From Chitinophagaceae bacterium (GTDB lineage Bacteria > Bacteroidota > Bacteroidia > Chitinophagales > Chitinophagaceae): 5,021 nucleotides of DNA. The first letter of the stretch is position 1. Every line of letters starts with the position of its first letter. The notes below the pieces were generated by a model. It worked only from the letters and a program-made list of their open reading frames with translations. It had not been told where the DNA came from and searched no databases. The position numbers were made by a program, and so were the translations under genes. The DNA is taken from NCBI GenBank assembly GCA_025351145.1, contig JANXWM010000636.1, forward strand, positions 1 to 5,021, written 5' to 3'. This document shows positions 1 to 5,021 of this stretch, piece after piece.

Positions 1-414
1 ATTACCATAAGCATTCTTTGTGGAATCAATTACATTTCCTTTTCTGTCAACCATTGTGTAAAAGCCGCCATAGGTTTTATCCCACATTACATCGTGTAAA
101 AATTTATAACCGTTTGCTGCGCAGGTTTTGTAGTATGCAACATCAGGGTATCTCATGGCTGCTTTTGATGTTGACCATGTGTGGCGGGCTTGTGTTACAA
201 TGAATTTATTTTGATCTCCTGTTGGTTTGAAATCGTAGGTATATGTTGTTAGAAAACCTCCATACAATGTGTCCATGCATTGCGGGTACCACTCGTTGAG
301 CATTTCGTGCTGAATGGAGTTTTCTATTTCGTTTGCGGTTTGCAAACGTTCTGTTGTTTGTGCGAATGCGATTGTGGCCGTTAATGTGGAGAGTATAAGA
401 AGAAGCTTTTTCAT
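1..414 (-). CDS. Exported AGE-family (N-acylglucosamine / cellobiose 2-epimerase-like) protein, N-terminal part
   Basis: The frame is open from an ATG at 412-414 to the left edge, giving 138 residues without a stop; the rest lies outside the window. Residues 1-18 form a Sec signal peptide (MKKLLLIL core, cleavage expected after AFA before QTT), so the protein is probably periplasmic or secreted. After it come WYPQCMDTLYGGF (42-54), a Q75-A-R77-H-T-W80 segment and a second WDKTYGGFY (111-119). This order of a 'WYP..D..YGGF' start, an 'QxRxxW' helix and repeated YGGF turns is typical of the (alpha/alpha)6-barrel epimerases that interconvert sugars at C2 through an enediolate. The family is usually about 400 residues, so roughly two thirds, including the catalytic histidines, is missing here. 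It reads in the same direction as the RraA-like gene but is 374 bases away, so it may have its own promoter. Family assignment is good; the exact substrate (cellobiose, mannose, GlcNAc, other) cannot be told. Confidence 0.85.
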   Translation of the reverse strand, partial: MKKLLLILSTLTATIAFAQTTERLQTANEIENSIQHEMLNEWYPQCMDTLYGGFLTTYTYDFKPTGDQNKFIVTQARHTWSTSKAAMRYPDVAYYKTCAANGYKFLHDVMWDKTYGGFYTMVDRKGNVIDSTKNAYGN

Positions 415-471
415 TTGGCAGGAAAGTTTTTATAAATGTAACTGGTTATTACTTTTTTGCTTTTTAATTAA

Positions 472-593
472 GCCTCTTTTTACGCTCAAGCCGCTGGGCT
501 TCGCTCATGCAACGGCGCTGCTTTCGCTTCTTTGAAAAGATTTCCTTCGCATTTTTTCAATCACGCCTTCGGCGTGACCGAACCGAAAGAGGC
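472..593. repeat. Fold-rich intergenic element bounded by an 8-bp inverted repeat
   Basis: GCCTCTTT at 472-479 is the exact reverse complement of AAAGAGGC at 586-593. Between them lie three further hairpins: AAGCC/GGCTT (488-492 with 497-501, 4-base loop), TTGAAAAGA paired with the T-run and CAA (532-540 with 552-560, one G-U pair) and CACGCC/GGCGTG (562-567 with 571-576, 3-base loop). Together they could fold as a closed multi-branch structure on either strand. The segment is more GC-rich than its flanks and contains no convincing gene; the open frame crossing it on the minus strand (505-717) looks like chance translation of repeat DNA. It could be a MITE/REP-like element, a small structured RNA, or simply repeat debris. 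The pairings are directly visible; the function is unknown. Confidence 0.5.
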
Positions 594-689
594 ACCTTAT
601 GCAAGAGCTGGTGTAAAACGTAGAAGAGTTTTTACTTCCATTTTCTGATGAAAAACTAAAGCAGCCTTTTGTTCCTTCATGATCCAACA

Positions 690-714
690 GTACAAGAGTG
701 CAACGCAACGAAGC
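690..714 (-). repeat. Dispersed intergenic repeat, copy A (short, minus orientation)
   Basis: Read on the minus strand, this stretch is TTCGTTGCGTTGCACTCTTG followed by TAC. It matches 22 of 23 bases (690-712) with the copy at 4845-4867. Only this core is shared: the 'gattggagat..gagcttttagcg' part that follows in the other two copies is not recognisable here. It lies in the gap between the RraA-like gene and the epimerase gene, next to the structured element at 472-593. It is probably a truncated or diverged member of the family. Confidence 0.7.
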
Positions 715-752
715 CAAATAATAGTTCTACAGCTAAGTACAAAATCTTCATT

Positions 753-783
753 ATCAAATTTTCAAATCATCAAATTTTCAAAT
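753..783. repeat. Two-unit AT-rich tandem repeat
   Basis: The 15-mer ATCAAATTTTCAAAT occurs at 753-767 and again at 769-783, a period of 16 bases. It starts 6 bases beyond the stop codon of the RraA-like gene (stop at 789-791). It could mark the 3' end of that transcript, but no stable stem or T-tract typical of an intrinsic terminator is evident. With only two units it may be a simple slippage product or a piece of a wider AT-rich intergenic repeat. Confidence 0.7.
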
Positions 784-788
784 TGTAT

Positions 789-1715
789 TTACCATGTTCT
801 GTCTTTTAAAAACTTGTCTAATTCTGTACGTGTCATGGGAACTTTGGAAGGATTTTCATCGATCCATTTTAGAAAATCTTTTTTTATTTCATCACTCCAT
901 TGTGCATCAATCTGGCCGGGTGTATATTTTCCTTCGCGCAAACGCTGGTGCCCGAATTCATCCCTTAGCATAATAAATTCGGCATTAATAACCAGTTGCT
1001 CCACTTCCTGTGCGGGAATAAAAACAATACCTCCTTTTTTTGCAAGCACCACATCGCCGGGCAAAACAGTTGCCCTGCCAATACGAATGGGAACGTTGAT
1101 TCCTGTCAGCATCATTTGCTGAATGTAAGAAGGGTCGTATCCTTTTACCCATGCATTAAAACCGTTTATTTCGGCCAGGCCTTCCATATCGCGAACAGAA
1201 CCATAAAAGATCACGCCGCGTTTTGAATGCGCATAAATGGAGTTGCCAAGGTTATCGCCGATCAATGTGCCATCTATAATTTTCCCATAGCTGTCTGCTA
1301 CATAGATATCGCCATTTTTCAATACATCAATAGGCCATGAATTGGGGTTACCAATACGGCCTTCTGCTTTACCCTTTTCTCTTATCAGTTTGTCTATATC
1401 GGGGCGCAGCGGCATATACTGAGCCGTAACTACGCGGCCCGTCATTACACTGTCGGGGTTTAAAATCATCCAGTCACCTTCAAACTGGTTTTGATAACCT
1501 TTGTTCCTTAAAATACCCCATGCCTCTTCAAGGGCTACATTTTTTAAACGCTCTAAAAGAAGATCAGAAACTTTGGGCCTTCCATCGGGGAAACGTTCCC
1601 CCTGCCATTCGGGTGTTAATGCTTTAATTTGGTCGCTTGTTAATGTTACCTGCTGGGCCTTTATAAAAATTGAGCTACACAGCATCAGGAGAAGCAATGA
1701 TAATTTTCTGTTCAT
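789..1715 (-). CDS. Exported RraA-like family protein (HMG/CHA aldolase-like fold)
   Basis: This gene encodes 308 residues from the ATG at 1713-1715. Residues 1-20 form a Sec signal peptide with cleavage likely after IKA. The RraA-like domain occupies about 90-240: the loop I152-G-D-N-L-G157, then R166-G-V-I-F-Y171-G-S-V-R175-D176, then V217-L-P-G-D-V-V-L-A-K226 and G229-I-V-F-I-P. In aldolases of this fold (4-hydroxy-4-methyl-2-oxoglutarate aldolase) the Arg-Asp pair binds substrate and divalent metal; both are kept here. Two usually conserved aspartates differ: Y171 replaces the Asp of 'DGxxRD', and K226 replaces the Asp of 'AD..G'. At 308 residues it is longer than classical RraA (about 160) because of an N-terminal extension and a C-terminal helical tail (about 255-308). 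Such proteins are often mislabelled dimethylmenaquinone methyltransferase. A keto-acid aldolase or decarboxylase role is an inference; E. coli-type RNase E inhibition is unlikely for an exported protein. It is divergent to the DUF1080 gene. Confidence 0.88.
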   Translation of the reverse strand: MNRKLSLLLLMLCSSIFIKAQQVTLTSDQIKALTPEWQGERFPDGRPKVSDLLLERLKNVALEEAWGILRNKGYQNQFEGDWMILNPDSVMTGRVVTAQYMPLRPDIDKLIREKGKAEGRIGNPNSWPIDVLKNGDIYVADSYGKIIDGTLIGDNLGNSIYAHSKRGVIFYGSVRDMEGLAEINGFNAWVKGYDPSYIQQMMLTGINVPIRIGRATVLPGDVVLAKKGGIVFIPAQEVEQLVINAEFIMLRDEFGHQRLREGKYTPGQIDAQWSDEIKKDFLKWIDENPSKVPMTRTELDKFLKDRTW

Positions 1716-1859
1716 CGTTAGTTGTTATTTAGTTAGTTACTGTAAATACTTTTTTGAAAGAGTTATAAAGATAAAATGCAATTACAGAATATGGTGCTTT
1801 TTTATGAACCGGTACACAAAATGCTTAGGATATTTATGATACCAGCAATAGTTTTTCAT

Positions 1860-1966
1860 AGCATCGTTCCTTGCGTCGCACTCTTGTACATTCGGATTGG
1901 AGATGGAGCTTTTAGCGGCGCGTAGATCAAAGCGAATGATTGTTGATCAGCGACCCACAATGGCGG
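1860..1966 (+). repeat. Dispersed intergenic repeat, copy B, with a 31-base hairpin insertion
   Basis: The 19 bases at 1871-1889 (TTGCGTCGCACTCTTGTAC) are identical to 4849-4867, and the next 28 bases (1890-1917) match 4868-4895 at 23 positions, ending in GAGCTTTTAGCG. The similarity then breaks for about 31 bases (1918-1948) and resumes at 1949-1966 (ACCCA.CAA.GGCGG). The extra stretch contains GATCAA (1925-1930) and TTGATC (1943-1948), arms of an imperfect 10-bp stem with a 12-base loop. The copy occupies the middle of the gap between the divergent RraA-like and DUF1080 genes. Apart from this repeat and a small hairpin, AACTGC/GCAGTT at 1984-1999, I see no gene or clear promoter in 1716-2064. 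Confidence 0.8.
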
Positions 1967-2064
1967 AGCAGGTATTAGTTGCAAACTGCCATTGCAGTTG
2001 GTAATTTAAGATACTGCCATACAGATAAAGTTTTATTTATCTTACGCTATTAAAAACTGTTTAT

Positions 2065-2853
2065 ATGAAACGAGTAAGACTACTTTTGATTTTTTTACCA
2101 CTCCTGCTTCAATCTTATAATTCAAAAAATATTTTTGATCCGCAACCCGGACTGGAAAAATGGGTTAGCCTGTTTAACGGAAAAAACCTTGACCACTGGA
2201 TACCCAAAATTGCCGGATATAAATTAGGCGAAAATTTTGGCAATACCTTCCGTGTTGAAAATGGCATACTCAGTACCCGTTATGATGCGTATGATAGTTT
2301 TAATAACCGGTTTGGGGCGTTGTATTACGATAAGAAATTTACCAATTACCGCCTTAAAGCTGAATACAGGTTTGTTGGAAACACTGCCCCCGGTGCACCT
2401 TCATGGGGTTTCAGGGATGGGGGTATCCAGTATCATTGCCAGCCTCCCGCTACTATTGGTTTAAACCAGCCTTTTCCGGTATGCCTGGAATACAACCTGC
2501 TGGGTGGAGATGGTAAAAAGGAACGCCCTACCGGTGAAATATGTGCCTCGGGTATTTATGTTGATATAGATGGTAAAAGAAATGGTTCATATTGCACGCC
2601 GCCAACCGTAAAAAGGACTTTTGAAGGCGACCAATGGGTTACCGCCGAAATTGAGGTAAGGGATGGAAAAATCTCTCATTTTGTTAATGGAGAAAAGATA
2701 CTTGAATTTGAAAACCCACGCTACGACTCCACCCATGCAGAAGGGAAAAAATTTATTACAGCACTTAGTGATCTTGTGAAGGGTGGATATATTTCATTAC
2801 AATCTAACAGCCATCCTATGGATTTTCGCAATATTGAGATTATGGAATACTGA
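2065..2853 (+). CDS. DUF1080 / 3-keto-disaccharide hydrolase family protein
   Basis: This gene encodes 262 residues and starts at the ATG whose product opens with MKRVRLLLIFLPLLL, a basic then hydrophobic export signal; there is no Shine-Dalgarno sequence, as usual in Bacteroidota. The remainder is a single DUF1080 (concanavalin-like jelly-roll) domain at about 32-262. Its landmarks appear in order: SLFNGKNLDHW (35-45), NTFRVENGILS (60-70), YRLKAEYRF (95-103), GGIQYHCQ (119-126), LLGGDG (145-150), ERPTGEIC (153-160), HFVNGEKI (205-212) and ISLQSNSHPMDFRNIEI (243-259). The length is normal, so the gene looks intact. Members of this family hydrolyse 3-keto-glycosides made by C3 oxidation of a sugar, often beside Gfo/Idh-type oxidoreductases and sugar isomerases; none of those is in view here. 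Many homologues are lipoproteins, but no lipobox cysteine is present: L15-Q16-S17 is followed by Y18. It converges on the propeller gene and is followed by a hairpin. Confidence 0.92.
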   Translation: MKRVRLLLIFLPLLLQSYNSKNIFDPQPGLEKWVSLFNGKNLDHWIPKIAGYKLGENFGNTFRVENGILSTRYDAYDSFNNRFGALYYDKKFTNYRLKAEYRFVGNTAPGAPSWGFRDGGIQYHCQPPATIGLNQPFPVCLEYNLLGGDGKKERPTGEICASGIYVDIDGKRNGSYCTPPTVKRTFEGDQWVTAEIEVRDGKISHFVNGEKILEFENPRYDSTHAEGKKFITALSDLVKGGYISLQSNSHPMDFRNIEIMEY

Positions 2854-2872
2854 TTGGTTGCAGAGCAACCAG
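2854..2872. terminator. Hairpin between convergent genes, probable bidirectional terminator
   Basis: GGTTGC (2856-2861) pairs with GCAACC (2865-2870) around an AGA loop; T2855-A2871 and a T-G pair extend the stem to 8 bp. It begins directly after the TGA of the DUF1080 gene (2851-2853) and lies 10 bases beyond the TAA (2883-2885) that ends the full propeller frame on the minus strand. Neither side has a strong T-tract, so it is a weak intrinsic terminator by sequence, but its position between two convergent reading frames supports the call. Confidence 0.55.
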
Positions 2873-2882
2873 CTGTATAAAA

Positions 2883-3074
2883 TTATTTCAAATTAACACG
2901 CATAATATACTTGCCTGAAATGGCAAACAAAACATTACCGGCTTCATAAAAATTGCCAACAGGCAATGAAATGAATTGCTTTAATTGCGGCGGCATTTTA
3001 ACGGCGGTATTTACTGCATATCTTCCATCGTGCAAACGGTATGCTTCATTAACGGGGCTGCTCAATGTATAATT
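2883..3074 (-). pseudogene. Severed C-terminal end of the beta-propeller protein (beyond an in-frame TGA)
   Basis: After the TGA at 3075-3077 the same reading frame continues open for 63 codons to a TAA at 2883-2885. The segment begins NYTLSSPVNEAYR and ends GNVLFAISGKYIMRVNLK. That ending repeats the pattern of the last strand pair before the stop (NTLTGVAYNRIYSIALNEKK): a small residue, an aromatic or Ile-Tyr strand and a short polar end, as in successive propeller blades. The probable terminator lies just past this TAA, not past the TGA. I therefore read this as the original C-terminus (about residues 554-616), cut off by a nonsense change, a sequencing error or a recoded stop. It is not a separate gene: its only plausible early start is a TTG at 3063-3065 and it has no signal peptide. 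Confidence 0.65.
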
Positions 3075-4733
3075 TCACAATAACTTTTTTTCGTTAAGTG
3101 CAATACTGTAAATCCTGTTGTAAGCCACACCTGTTAATGTGTTTTGATTAACGAAGATTTGACCGTAGTTATCAAAGCCGGCATCAATACTGTCAACCAT
3201 TGTATTCTTTACAGGATCGTAGAAATACAATTTTGGTTTCTTTGTTCCTGTTGCTTTCATACTGTAAACAACAAGATCTTTCCACAATGCAATACCTGCA
3301 AATTTGAATGTGCTGTATGGCTCGTAATTGATGCCATATAATTTGTTCTGTGCTGCATTGAACACACCGATTGACGCTGCATTGCCTATGCGTATTACAT
3401 CGCCTGCGCCAATGAGGTTATCCTTATTATCTTTCAGCATTTGAAAGGTATGATGAAAGCCTGCCATCGGGCTTCCTTCGCTTTTCCAGAAATGTAAAAT
3501 TTTAGGATTAGCATTTGCATCTCCTGCACCAACTAATTTTCCATTGATCGTTTTTTGCGTGGTCCATGGTTGATTTTTATTCCACAGCATAATGAAACCG
3601 CTTGGATAACCGGACAGATAGATCATACTGTCGTTCAGTGCAAGTGATGAATAAATATTATAGCCAGTGGAACCAAGCAGGTAAGATTTATTTTCCTTCA
3701 AATTGTAACGGTAATAATTGCCGTAATAATCACCCGCATAATAAATATTTTCTTTGTCGCTGGTAAAAGAAAAGATGCGCCTTATATCAGTCCGCTGTTT
3801 GCCATTGCGGATGGCAAGGCTGTCGTATTTCTTTTTATCGAAAGAAAAATACAATTGTGATGAAGATGGTTCAAAATAAAAAGAAGGGGCCGGTTTTAAA
3901 TTCATCCCGGGGTCGGATGCACCTGATATTGGCTGCCTGTTTTGTGCAGTGGCAGTAACCGCTTTTCCATTAATCAACCTATATAAACCTTTCAGTGTAT
4001 CAACAGCCATACTCACATAAATACCTTCTTTATAAACACCCAAATTATATCTTGTTGTGTTAGGAATAGCAAAGAGCAAATGCTTTTCGTTATTGTGTTT
4101 ATTAACCGACCACAGGTTAATGGATTTGCGCTGCCCAATCTGCAGATACACATAATCTGTATCGCCTGCAATGCTTAGCACATAATCGTTTGCAGCATCA
4201 ACCAACGGGTGTTTACTGATTGCTTTTGTTGCAGGGTCATATTCGCTCCAGTAAGTACCGCCGCTGCTGCTGCCGAAATACATTTTACCATCGCGGCCAA
4301 CGGACATAGAATAAATAAGTGCATTGCTGTTTACAAAGGGGTTGCCCAGGTCGCGGAAATAAACAGAGTCTTTTAAGTTGAGCAGCAGTATTTTTCTTGG
4401 GTAAAGCATAGAAAGGTAAATGTTGCCGCTGTTGTCGAAAACAGAAGTCCAGTAAAAACCTTTGCCGCCATTAAAGCCATTCATTTTTTTATAGGTAACT
4501 TTTTTTGTGCTGAAATCTATGCGTGCAAGTTCCAGTTCAAGGTCTTTTCCCTTATCATCAAACTGCTCATTAAAGCCTGCGGTGTACACTCCGCCAGCAG
4601 CAGTTGCGCCATAAAATGGCATCAAAGAAAATTTATTAATGTATGCCGCTGCGTTGGTAAGTGTATCCAGTTTATACGTTTGTGCCTTTGCAGTAAAGCC
4701 CGCAATTAAAACCAACCATAAAATTCTTTTCAT
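3075..4733 (-). CDS. Secreted beta-propeller protein of unknown function, apparently truncated
   Basis: This frame encodes 552 residues from the ATG at 4731-4733. That start gives a standard signal peptide (MKRILWLVLIAGFTAKA, cut before QTY); an in-frame ATG at 4803-4805 would put 24 odd residues in front of it and is rejected. The mature part is a run of short beta-strand repeats of the type 'G.IY......Y...L', for example GNIYLSML (103-110), GKMYFGSSSGGTYWSEYDP (149-167), EGIYVSMA (236-243), ENIYYAGDYYGNYYRYNL (328-345), SMIYLSGYPSGF (369-380) and KLYFYDPVKNTMVDS (501-515). This fits a propeller of about seven or more blades, related in style to NHL/WD40-like secreted proteins. No enzyme signature was recognised; a lyase, binding or scaffold role is equally possible. 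The neighbouring sugar-active genes suggest carbohydrate work. The frame stops at TGA 3075-3077 although the same frame runs on to 2883, so the last blade may be incomplete. Confidence 0.75.
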   Translation of the reverse strand: MKRILWLVLIAGFTAKAQTYKLDTLTNAAAYINKFSLMPFYGATAAGGVYTAGFNEQFDDKGKDLELELARIDFSTKKVTYKKMNGFNGGKGFYWTSVFDNSGNIYLSMLYPRKILLLNLKDSVYFRDLGNPFVNSNALIYSMSVGRDGKMYFGSSSGGTYWSEYDPATKAISKHPLVDAANDYVLSIAGDTDYVYLQIGQRKSINLWSVNKHNNEKHLLFAIPNTTRYNLGVYKEGIYVSMAVDTLKGLYRLINGKAVTATAQNRQPISGASDPGMNLKPAPSFYFEPSSSQLYFSFDKKKYDSLAIRNGKQRTDIRRIFSFTSDKENIYYAGDYYGNYYRYNLKENKSYLLGSTGYNIYSSLALNDSMIYLSGYPSGFIMLWNKNQPWTTQKTINGKLVGAGDANANPKILHFWKSEGSPMAGFHHTFQMLKDNKDNLIGAGDVIRIGNAASIGVFNAAQNKLYGINYEPYSTFKFAGIALWKDLVVYSMKATGTKKPKLYFYDPVKNTMVDSIDAGFDNYGQIFVNQNTLTGVAYNRIYSIALNEKKLL

Positions 4734-4840
4734 GTAAACAATTTGCATAGCAAAGAACATAAAGAATGCCCGATATATGATACGGTTAGTTAAAAGTTTA
4801 TGCAATTATATTTTTGGGCCGGGCAATGGAACATGCATGA

Positions 4841-4915
4841 AGCATTCGTTGCGTCGCACTCTTGTACGGTTTGATTGGAGATTGAGCTTTTAGCGAAGTC
4901 ACCCAGCAACGGCGG
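4841..4915 (+). repeat. Dispersed intergenic repeat, copy C
   Basis: This is the compact form of the family. It consists of AGCATTCG, the core TTGCGTCGCACTCTTGTAC (4849-4867), GATTGGAGATTGAGCTTTTA with GCG (4873-4895), and ACCCAGCAACGGCGG (4901-4915). Over the 47-base block 4849-4895 it matches copy B at 42 positions. It lies about 110 bases upstream of the propeller start, pointing away from that gene. An open frame on the minus strand (4790-4993) covers it but is Cys-rich, has no recognisable domain and is best explained as chance translation of the repeat. The rest of 4734-5021 shows no gene; 4916-4960 is rich in small GTTGT/ACAAC and TTGT/ACAA inverted repeats. Confidence 0.8.
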
Positions 4916-5021
4916 CGTTGCGTTACGTTGTGTTACAACTTGTGTACAATGCGTACCTTCAAAAGAGCAAAAGCCCAAAGCAGCGATACCCATCTACGCA
5001 GTGATTTATTGATCCTATCGA

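Noticed and set aside
505..717. 70-residue minus-strand open frame
   Set aside because: It runs through the structured element and repeat copy A, has no domain or signal, and its composition is that of translated repeat DNA.
679..1122. 147-residue plus-strand open frame
   Set aside because: It overlaps the well-supported RraA-like gene on the opposite strand and shows no protein features of its own.
1766..1773. Bacteroidota-type -7 box (TATCTTTA on the minus strand) upstream of the RraA-like gene, and a similar TACATTTA at 433-440 upstream of the epimerase gene
   Set aside because: Both resemble TAnnTTTG at most positions but lack a correctly spaced -33 TTTG/TTG box, so they are too weak to annotate.
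1984..1999. AACTGC/GCAGTT hairpin 65 bases upstream of the DUF1080 start as an operator
   Set aside because: A 6-bp palindrome with a 4-base loop is easily found by chance, and no regulator or second copy supports it.
3075..3077. Selenocysteine at the TGA
   Set aside because: I see no strong SECIS-like hairpin directly downstream, and a beta-propeller loop gives no reason for Sec; a plain nonsense change is simpler.
4734..4805. N-terminal extension of the propeller protein to an upstream ATG at 4803-4805
   Set aside because: It would bury the signal peptide MKRILWLVLIAGFTAKA behind 24 residues; the ATG at 4731-4733 gives a normal exported start.
4790..4993. 67-residue minus-strand Cys-rich open frame
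   Set aside because: It covers repeat copy C and the extension of the propeller frame's upstream region; the same repeat elsewhere does not keep a coding frame.

Overview
The window looks like a chromosomal piece of a Bacteroidota genome, most plausibly a member of the Chitinophagaceae. The reasons are the moderately AT-rich base composition, starts without Shine-Dalgarno sequences, short Sec signal peptides ending in '..A-Q', and a gene set (DUF1080, RraA-like, AGE-type epimerase, secreted beta-propeller) common in that phylum. The taxonomic call is an inference from style, not from a marker gene.

Layout. The left edge cuts a minus-strand gene for an exported N-acylglucosamine/cellobiose 2-epimerase-family protein (1-414; only the N-terminal 138 residues are present). 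A 374-base gap (415-788) holds a fold-rich element bounded by an 8-bp inverted repeat (472-593), one copy of a dispersed repeat (690-714) and a short AT-rich tandem repeat (753-783). Next, on the minus strand, is an exported RraA-like protein (789-1715). A 349-base gap (1716-2064) separates it from the divergent plus-strand gene for a DUF1080 / 3-keto-disaccharide hydrolase-family protein (2065-2853); this gap holds a second repeat copy (1860-1966). A hairpin at 2854-2872 ends that gene and faces a convergent minus-strand gene for a large secreted beta-propeller protein. The propeller frame runs from 4733 to 2883 but is broken by a TGA at 3075-3077, so the last blade-like segment is cut off. 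The right end (4734-5021) has no gene and carries a third copy of the repeat (4841-4915).

How it fits together. All four proteins begin with an export signal or a hydrophobic signal-like segment, and three belong to families acting on sugars or sugar-derived acids. The best reading is a small extracytoplasmic carbohydrate-processing locus: DUF1080 would act on (3-keto-)glycosides, the AGE-family protein would epimerise or isomerise a sugar, and the RraA-like protein would act on a keto acid or have a divergent role. The propeller's role is unknown. No SusC/SusD pair, regulator or glycoside hydrolase is visible, so the substrate cannot be named. The most notable observations are the in-frame stop in the propeller gene, the dispersed repeat family with one copy carrying an extra hairpin, the structured element at 472-593, and an exported RraA-like protein with altered conserved positions. 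No RNA gene, CRISPR array, insertion sequence or phage gene was recognised.
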